Shown here: positions 26,017-30,491 of the stretch, in pieces
Layout of the letters: the number at the start of each line of letters is the position of its first letter
How positions within the stretch are numbered: the first letter of the stretch is position 1
From: BOG-1112 sp964635325
GTDB lineage: Bacteria > Bdellovibrionota_B > Oligoflexia > Oligoflexales > Bog-1112
Assembly: GCA_964635325.1 (NCBI GenBank)
Contig: CAZWOL010000041.1
Span: 1 to 30,491, forward strand
Length of the DNA stretch: 30,491 bases
Direction of reading: 5' to 3'
Translations under genes and position numbers: made by a program
Notes under the pieces: model-generated
Databases searched by the model: none
What the model was told of the DNA's origin: nothing
Seen by the model: the letters and a program-made list of their open reading frames with translations, nothing else

Positions 26017-27384
26017 TCAATCCTCCCACGCTTTGCAGGAGTCGTGCAAAAGTCGTTCCCAGATCGGAAAGATCTCACGCAGCACCTTGCAGTGCTTTTG
26101 AGTGACGTGAGAAGAAGAGGACAGAAACTGCAAATCTAAACTTGCTCCTACCAAATATTCAAAGAAAGCATTTGCATCTAAATTATGTTGCTGATGAAGA
26201 TTTTGAAATTTGGCTTCTAAGTTCTGACTCCATTGAATGACTCTACGATAAGAGTCCTCTACACCCGAACTATCGATCTCTATCCACTTGAAAATTCCAT
26301 GTGCTAGTACGGTACCGATGGCATGATGGTTGGTTGGATCTGGCTCATGCTTGCGTAGATCCAATGTGGAAGTCTGCGCAAAATAATGTTGCAGAAACCA
26401 TGCATCGAGTCGTTTTGCAGTGCCATCCGAAAAATGCTGTCGTGATACCTTACGATGGTCAAACGCACCATCCAAACTGTAGGCACCCACAATAGAACGA
26501 TCTTTCGCATAGGTAAAATAAGAAACAAGATCCGCAAAGGCCTCATCGATCGCAAGTCGCACCAAATCCAAACCTTCTATGCCTACATCTACTCCAAGGG
26601 TAGAAAGCAATTTTGGAGCATAGTGTTCCAGAATGAAATGGCCGTACTCATGACTCAGCACAGCGGGTATTTCCCAGAAGCGGGACTCACTTTTTAAAGA
26701 TTTGGAACTTGCATCTAAACCCTCTGGATAAACTGCAATGTATTTGGAATTCCCAACTGTGAGAAAACGAGCATCGTTAACTCGAGTATCATGGATATCA
26801 AGAGAGACAGCCCCGGTAGAGACTGTATTGTCGATGACTTTATGATGAATAATTTGCGGATGAATGAGCAAGTTTAGAGATCCCAAACTTGTAGAATCCA
26901 AAACGCTTGTATGCCATTGATGCGCATTGCGTACACCAACAAGAGATGCAAGAGCAACATTCTCTAAGGACTCACGTGGATAATTTCCACCTTTACGGCA
27001 GAAATAGAGACGTCGACCAGGAGCCTGAATTTTGACTTTAGGAGTCTGACAATGCGGTTGATTTGAGGCATCCACAGGACAGTGGTACTCGAACTCCAAT
27101 GCATAATCGACAATCGCCTCATGCACAAACTTGGAATGCAGCCCATCTCCCGATACATCTGAGAAATCAAACTCGAGCAACTTAATTTTTCCGGACTGAG
27201 CCACCCAGACCTTAGTCAGACCTAACTCTTTAAGTGCTTTCTCCGCAGTACACTCAGGATCGGCAATTTTATAAAGCAAAGGGGTTCCACGGTGCAGAAA
27301 CGCAATTTCTTTGCGATCAGCATGCTTATCCCCACCGCAAGCAGTGAAAAGGACAAAAAAGCATAAAATAACTGCAAACCGCAC
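26017..27384 (-). CDS. Lipoprotein zinc metallopeptidase (HEYGH, gluzincin-like)
   Basis: The 455-residue protein starts with a lipoprotein signal (MRFAVILCFFVLFTAC, lipobox FTAC, lipidated C16 followed by GGDK, outer-membrane style). A zinc-binding site is seen in SHEYGHFILEHY (H245, E246, H249) and, 32 residues on, DEAFADLVSYF (E281 as third ligand), the gluzincin layout of M4-like peptidases. A later HHAIGTVLAHGIFKW also fits M4-like proteins, where a His stabilises the intermediate. Six Cys in the N-terminal half may form disulfides. The substrate is unknown. It is the first gene of a pair with the beta-barrel protein. The GAGGG site lies about seven bases before ATG, and a promoter with an operator-like dyad is upstream (27425-27462). 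Confidence 0.87.
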   Translation of the reverse strand: MRFAVILCFFVLFTACGGDKHADRKEIAFLHRGTPLLYKIADPECTAEKALKELGLTKVWVAQSGKIKLLEFDFSDVSGDGLHSKFVHEAIVDYALEFEYHCPVDASNQPHCQTPKVKIQAPGRRLYFCRKGGNYPRESLENVALASLVGVRNAHQWHTSVLDSTSLGSLNLLIHPQIIHHKVIDNTVSTGAVSLDIHDTRVNDARFLTVGNSKYIAVYPEGLDASSKSLKSESRFWEIPAVLSHEYGHFILEHYAPKLLSTLGVDVGIEGLDLVRLAIDEAFADLVSYFTYAKDRSIVGAYSLDGAFDHRKVSRQHFSDGTAKRLDAWFLQHYFAQTSTLDLRKHEPDPTNHHAIGTVLAHGIFKWIEIDSSGVEDSYRRVIQWSQNLEAKFQNLHQQHNLDANAFFEYLVGASLDLQFLSSSSHVTQKHCKVLREIFPIWERLLHDSCKAWED

Positions 27385-27424
27385 GGTAGCCCTCGATCTA
27401 AGGAATTGTAGGGGGTTAGAGAAG

Positions 27425-27462
27425 TAGGGGCGAATCTTACAAAGAATACGCCCCTAACGCAA
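27425..27462 (-). promoter_or_regulatory. Promoter with flanking dyad, upstream of the lipoprotein metallopeptidase
   Basis: On the minus strand TTGCGT (27457-27462), a 17-base spacer and TAAGAT (27434-27439) form a sigma70-like promoter. A perfect 8-bp inverted repeat TAGGGGCG (27425-27432) and CGCCCCTA (27449-27456) has one arm in the spacer and the other at the expected transcription start, so the -10 box lies between the arms. This looks like an operator; alternatively it could form an RNA hairpin from a transcript starting further upstream. Confidence 0.5.
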
Positions 27463-27509
27463 GAATTTCTAAATCCCTGCTTCCTCGAGCGCGGTGCATA
27501 ATAGACGAA

Positions 27510-27527
27510 AGGTGTTGGGCAACACCT
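27510..27527 (-). terminator. Hairpin at the stop of the hydrolase-like lipoprotein gene
   Basis: AGGTGTTG (27510-27517) and CAACACCT (27520-27527) form a perfect 8-bp inverted repeat with a two-base centre, and it overlaps the TAG stop (27526-27528) of the minus-strand gene. Only a short T-run follows, so termination strength is uncertain; it may instead be a protein-binding site. Confidence 0.5.
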
Positions 27528-28374
27528 AATTCACAAGTCCAAAAAAGGAAAGATAGCGCTCCTGCACAACCGTATTACTCAAAAGCGCCAATCCGTGATC
27601 CCCAACCTGATCAGTACTCCGAACCAGGTATTGCGAGAGAGCCGCATTCAATACACTATCCATCGTCGACTTTTCTGACAATGGCGCTGCAGCTAGGAAA
27701 GCTTTAAAAATTTGCCCGACGTAATCGTAAATGGCCTCACCTTCGATATAACTTGGTGGTGAAAACACTGCAAATTTGACAATGACAGAATTTGTTCGTG
27801 CTTCCTTAATTAAGGCAGCAGCGCTATTGGATGATCCTGTCGCATAAACAGTCGAATACTTTGTAGATGCCCACTGCACTGTCGAATGCAAATCTGCCAC
27901 TAGAGTCATAAAGCTGGTGTCGGACGCATTATCCTCGACCGTAACATTGTCATGACCAAACTGTGTACCACCTATACGCAGATCCACGGCAAGCGTATTC
28001 ATTTGCAATGCATTCAACCTCGAAGCAACAAGATCCGACTCATGAAGATTGCTATTTTCGCTATGGAAAAAAATCATCAAGCTACCATTAGAATCTGGAA
28101 CAGTACGTAAAACAGCATGGAGCTTTGCTCCCAAGGACGGAATACTCAGCTCCGTCTCTGTCACATTCTCAGTCGATGTATTGGTATCCGTCGCCGTGCC
28201 CGTAAAAGTAGCAGTTACTGTGCCGCTACTTAGTGGTGTTCTATTATTATCCACAGCAGGATTGAGGTTAGGAGTGGGGGGATCTGTCCGATCTTGCCTG
28301 TCACCACAGTAGCTTACGCCAAAAAAAAAGATTAGACAAAGAATGAGCTCCGATAGGTTTGGTAGATTTTTCAT
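27526..28374 (-). CDS. Exported alpha/beta-hydrolase-like protein, probable lipoprotein
   Basis: The 282-residue product starts MKNLPNLSELILCLIFFFGVSYCGDRQD, a lipoprotein-like signal with Cys at 23, though the lipobox (VSYC) is not canonical. A Thr/Ser-rich linker (about 48-75) works as a stalk. The rest reads as an alpha/beta-hydrolase: strand SLMIFFH (about 98-104), a DLHSTVQWAS helix, the nucleophile elbow VYATGSSNSAAAL (nucleophile probably S182), and a late GDHG with the likely catalytic His (about 260). The acid residue cannot be placed with confidence. ATG 28374 is preferred over the in-frame TTG 28383. The gene is divergent from the large envelope protein at 28462, with 87 bases between. 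Substrate unknown. Confidence 0.7.
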   Translation of the reverse strand: MKNLPNLSELILCLIFFFGVSYCGDRQDRTDPPTPNLNPAVDNNRTPLSSGTVTATFTGTATDTNTSTENVTETELSIPSLGAKLHAVLRTVPDSNGSLMIFFHSENSNLHESDLVASRLNALQMNTLAVDLRIGGTQFGHDNVTVEDNASDTSFMTLVADLHSTVQWASTKYSTVYATGSSNSAAALIKEARTNSVIVKFAVFSPPSYIEGEAIYDYVGQIFKAFLAAAPLSEKSTMDSVLNAALSQYLVRSTDQVGDHGLALLSNTVVQERYLSFFGLVN

Positions 28375-28461
28375 ACTTTTCAAGATCCCTTACTTAATGA
28401 TTCCAAAGAACGGCCGATACCCTCATTGATGCAAAGACCCTGGATAAGAAAGAGGTTTGCT

Positions 28462-30255
28462 GTGAAATTCAGTCTGCAATCCCATTCCAACAAACGATGG
28501 CCCCATTGGATTGGGACAGTTTTGATTCTCTCTTCTATTCTACAATGCAAAGAGGATCCAAAACCCTCCATTCGAACAAAAGTAAATGGAAGCAGCAACG
28601 CTTGTGGATCTCTAACTACCGATGTTGTCAAAAACTCCTTCGGCCTTGTCCCAACTCCGATCGATGCCACACATCTGACTTTGGAAGACCCGCTTCTTGT
28701 CACGATGGCGTATACCCCAACACAAAGCACTTTATTAGTGGCATTCAACCCCAAAGATCCAACAGCATCACGTCCGGATGAATATCCAGATTATGCGACC
28801 TATAAAATTACGGATGACCAAAATGAAATATGCTCAGAGGGGCAAACGGGACCATCCTTGTATCAAGAAATTTATTTGCCTAGCTCATGCAAAAGCACAA
28901 CCCTGACACTCACTGCACAGGGCTGCACATCGAGTCCGACCAACAAAGATGTGCCTTGTGGTCCATCCCTCAGCACCAAATTCGACCATAGCGTCAACAC
29001 TGCAACAGCTCTTGGAGATAGTTTATCGCAAATTCAGGAGATCCGAAAAAAACTCGGCTTAGTTGCTGAATATCTCTCAGCAAAGTCTGAGGACTTTCTC
29101 AAAGAAATCGGCTCAAAGCCAAGCAATGTGACCACTGAACAGCAATTGCAAATCTCTCTCGCTCAAAAGTTTATACAAGGAGAGAGGGACTTTGCAGACA
29201 TCTTTTCAAGCGACGTTTATGACGACCTTCTTGCTTTAACACAAAACGAGATTGATTCGAGCTCTGGACAGACAGGACTCTACCTCGCAGATAGCTCCGG
29301 CTGCTCTACAAGTCTTGCTGCAGGCACAGATACCACTCTCGCTGATTCCACTGTAGCCAACATCGATCCAGCTGCAATACTTGCTTCCGCTCGAGAAAAT
29401 TACGGAGCAAGTAGTCGTAGCACTACGGTGAGTTCGGCAACGACCACCAATACAGCAAGCGGCTCTGTAACAACGCAAAGCGGAGACTTTGCTAACGACG
29501 CTGTGCAGGTTCAATCCAAAACAACAGATGGAGTTGCTATTGCAATCGGTGCAAGCTTGATTGGTGTGAGTATCAGTTATGCGATTCTTTTTGGTGCAAT
29601 GAAATATGCGGATAAGAACAATGGGAAAAAAGTTCAGCAAAGATGGGAAAAGAAAAAAGCGGTACTAAATCAGGAATTATTCAGCGCACTATCCACCGAC
29701 GGAAGTTCTGTCACCAACGAAGACGAGCTGAAGGCAAAAATCCAAGGAAAGAAAAAAAATATAAAAAACTTTTCTCTCGAAAAAATAGAATGGGTCAAAA
29801 CCGCAGATGGAAAAAGTAAAGTTGCAGTTTATAACGAACGGGTTCTCATCGAGTTCAAGGAACCCGATGGGACAATAAAATACCAACTACAGAGATTAAA
29901 ACCTGGGGACATTAAAACTTTAGATGTTTTATCTGACGGCACTACGAAACCTAGACAACTAACAAGAAATGTAAGCCCAACAAATGGTAAACAAATTCAG
30001 GTAAAAGCCAAAAGCAGCGTCTTAGGAAGTGTCATGCACGGAGCTGCAATTGGATCCATATTCACTGTTGGAACCGCCCTCGTGGTCATGGGGGCTAACG
30101 GCACTTTCCTTGTTGCTGGAACCGGGGATGCTTACCAACGCTTTCGTGATGCCATACAGAACTCTGAGACAACCATCAACCAACTGCGAACCCAACTCAC
30201 CAACCTTGAAAAGCAGCAGACCCAACAGGTCCTTGACGAAGTCGTGACCCCCTAA
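28462..30255 (+). CDS. Large envelope protein (probable lipoprotein) with two internal hydrophobic segments
   Basis: The 597-residue protein is not one I recognise. GTG 28462 is chosen because AAGAAAGAGG ends six bases upstream and a signal peptide begins there (MKFSLQSHSNKRWPHWIGTV, then LILSSILQC); Cys 29 may be lipidated, though LQC is a poor lipobox. Regions: a beta-rich Cys-containing domain (about 40-170), a helical stretch (185-260), a Ser/Thr-rich low-complexity linker (about 265-345), a hydrophobic segment (VAIAIGASLIGVSISYAILF, about 360-380), a Lys-rich soluble domain (about 385-525), a second Gly/Ala-rich hydrophobic segment (about 530-562), and a closing coiled coil (SETTINQLRTQLTNLEKQQT). 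A surface or membrane-inserting role is possible but unproven. Repeat copy D follows at once. Confidence 0.75.
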   Translation: MKFSLQSHSNKRWPHWIGTVLILSSILQCKEDPKPSIRTKVNGSSNACGSLTTDVVKNSFGLVPTPIDATHLTLEDPLLVTMAYTPTQSTLLVAFNPKDPTASRPDEYPDYATYKITDDQNEICSEGQTGPSLYQEIYLPSSCKSTTLTLTAQGCTSSPTNKDVPCGPSLSTKFDHSVNTATALGDSLSQIQEIRKKLGLVAEYLSAKSEDFLKEIGSKPSNVTTEQQLQISLAQKFIQGERDFADIFSSDVYDDLLALTQNEIDSSSGQTGLYLADSSGCSTSLAAGTDTTLADSTVANIDPAAILASARENYGASSRSTTVSSATTTNTASGSVTTQSGDFANDAVQVQSKTTDGVAIAIGASLIGVSISYAILFGAMKYADKNNGKKVQQRWEKKKAVLNQELFSALSTDGSSVTNEDELKAKIQGKKKNIKNFSLEKIEWVKTADGKSKVAVYNERVLIEFKEPDGTIKYQLQRLKPGDIKTLDVLSDGTTKPRQLTRNVSPTNGKQIQVKAKSSVLGSVMHGAAIGSIFTVGTALVVMGANGTFLVAGTGDAYQRFRDAIQNSETTINQLRTQLTNLEKQQTQQVLDEVVTP

Positions 30256-30491
30256 GCAAGCCACCCGTTGTTCATCCCGAGCGGAGTGCACAGCACGAAG
30301 CCGAGGGATCGTCTACATTGAGCTTCGTAAGTACTTCGAAGGATCCTTCGATCTAAGGCCACCTGGCTAAGCAGGCGATCTCTCGGCTTCGTGCTTCGCA
30401 CTCCGCTCGAGATGACGGATTCAGCTGTCCGCTCGAGATAATGGTATGGACCCACCTGATTCCAAAAACGGCATCTAGGTGCCAGAATAAA
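30256..30491. other. Repeat-filled region at right edge, no gene seen
   Basis: After the envelope protein stop the sequence is taken up by repeat copy D and its partial echo. The rest (about 30440-30491) shows no gene start and no tRNA. A short inverted pair, CACCT near 30456 and AGGTG near 30477, is the only other structure seen. Confidence 0.6.
30273..30414. repeat. Large palindromic repeat copy D
   Basis: Two 42-base arms, 30273-30314 and 30373-30414, are inverted copies with about five mismatches; both hold CGAGCGGAGTGC and AGCACGAAGCCGAG. The 58-base centre carries a perfect 16-base palindrome TCGAAGGATCCTTCGA (30336-30351). The word CCGCTCGAGAT at the right edge (30403-30413) recurs at 30429-30439, hinting at another damaged copy. 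The arms match copies A and B. The element starts 18 bases after the stop of the envelope protein gene. Confidence 0.9.

Noticed and set aside
28380..28754. Minus-strand frame of 124 codons and nearby plus-strand frame at 28497-28781
   Set aside because: Both overlap the 28462-30255 gene in other frames and lack starts with ribosome sites or family likeness.
30252..30455. Minus-strand frame of 67 codons in the terminal repeat, and the plus-strand 75-codon frame at 11265-11492
   Set aside because: They share the peptide RDRLLSQV only because both read through the same DNA repeat (copies D and B); they are repeat-derived frames, not genes.

Overview
The window looks like chromosomal DNA of a Gram-negative, AT-leaning bacterium. 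It has many signal-peptide proteins, apparent lipoproteins and predicted outer-membrane beta-barrels. The GroEL/GroES pair is of an ordinary proteobacterial or Bdellovibrionota-like type with a Gly-Gly-Met tail. A Bdellovibrionota (Oligoflexia-like) or deltaproteobacterial origin is my best guess from protein style only. A UhpC/GlpT-type sugar-phosphate transporter, a Sel1-repeat protein and dispersed palindromic repeats would fit a host-associated life, but they do not prove it.

Layout. 1-254: the 3' end of an IS200/IS605-type transposase gene, running off the left edge. 292-3652: a SNF2-family helicase coupled to a SWIM zinc-finger protein. 3653-4038: a gene-free stretch with a good sigma70-like promoter. 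4039-5676: a soluble PAS-kinase-receiver hybrid histidine kinase. 5757-6245: a small beta-barrel-like exported protein behind two perfect 15-bp palindromes. 6351-7643: a family 4 glycosyltransferase. 7649-7670: a bidirectional terminator facing groEL. 7713-9716: the groES-groEL operon on the minus strand with its own promoter. 9839-10633: a TPR/membrane protein. 10742-11374: an unknown exported protein. 11468-13462: transketolase, divergent from an exported M3 metallopeptidase (13617-15686).

15731-22483 on the minus strand is the most unusual part: a membrane-associated protein with two AAA+ modules, an exported protein with amidoligase/glutamate-cysteine-ligase-like motifs, and an exported Sel1-repeat protein with a proline-rich PPxY tail. 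They lie in that order in one direction with gaps of about 95-120 bases, so they may be one functional unit. Next on the same strand come a UhpC-like transporter coupled to a DUF4105/Lnb-N-type membrane protein (22655-25226), then a lipoprotein metallopeptidase coupled to a beta-barrel-like protein (25308-27384). The window ends with two divergent envelope proteins: an alpha/beta-hydrolase-like lipoprotein (27526-28374) and a 597-residue cell-envelope protein with two internal hydrophobic segments (28462-30255).

The most striking non-gene signal is a mosaic palindromic repeat family found four times. One copy is a large hairpin at 30273-30414, one lies between convergent genes at 11389-11455, one partial copy follows the M3 peptidase at 15690-15726, and one sits in frame inside the glycosyltransferase gene at about 7452-7515, where it encodes about 20 extra residues. 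This resembles the protein-coding palindromic elements known from Rickettsia.
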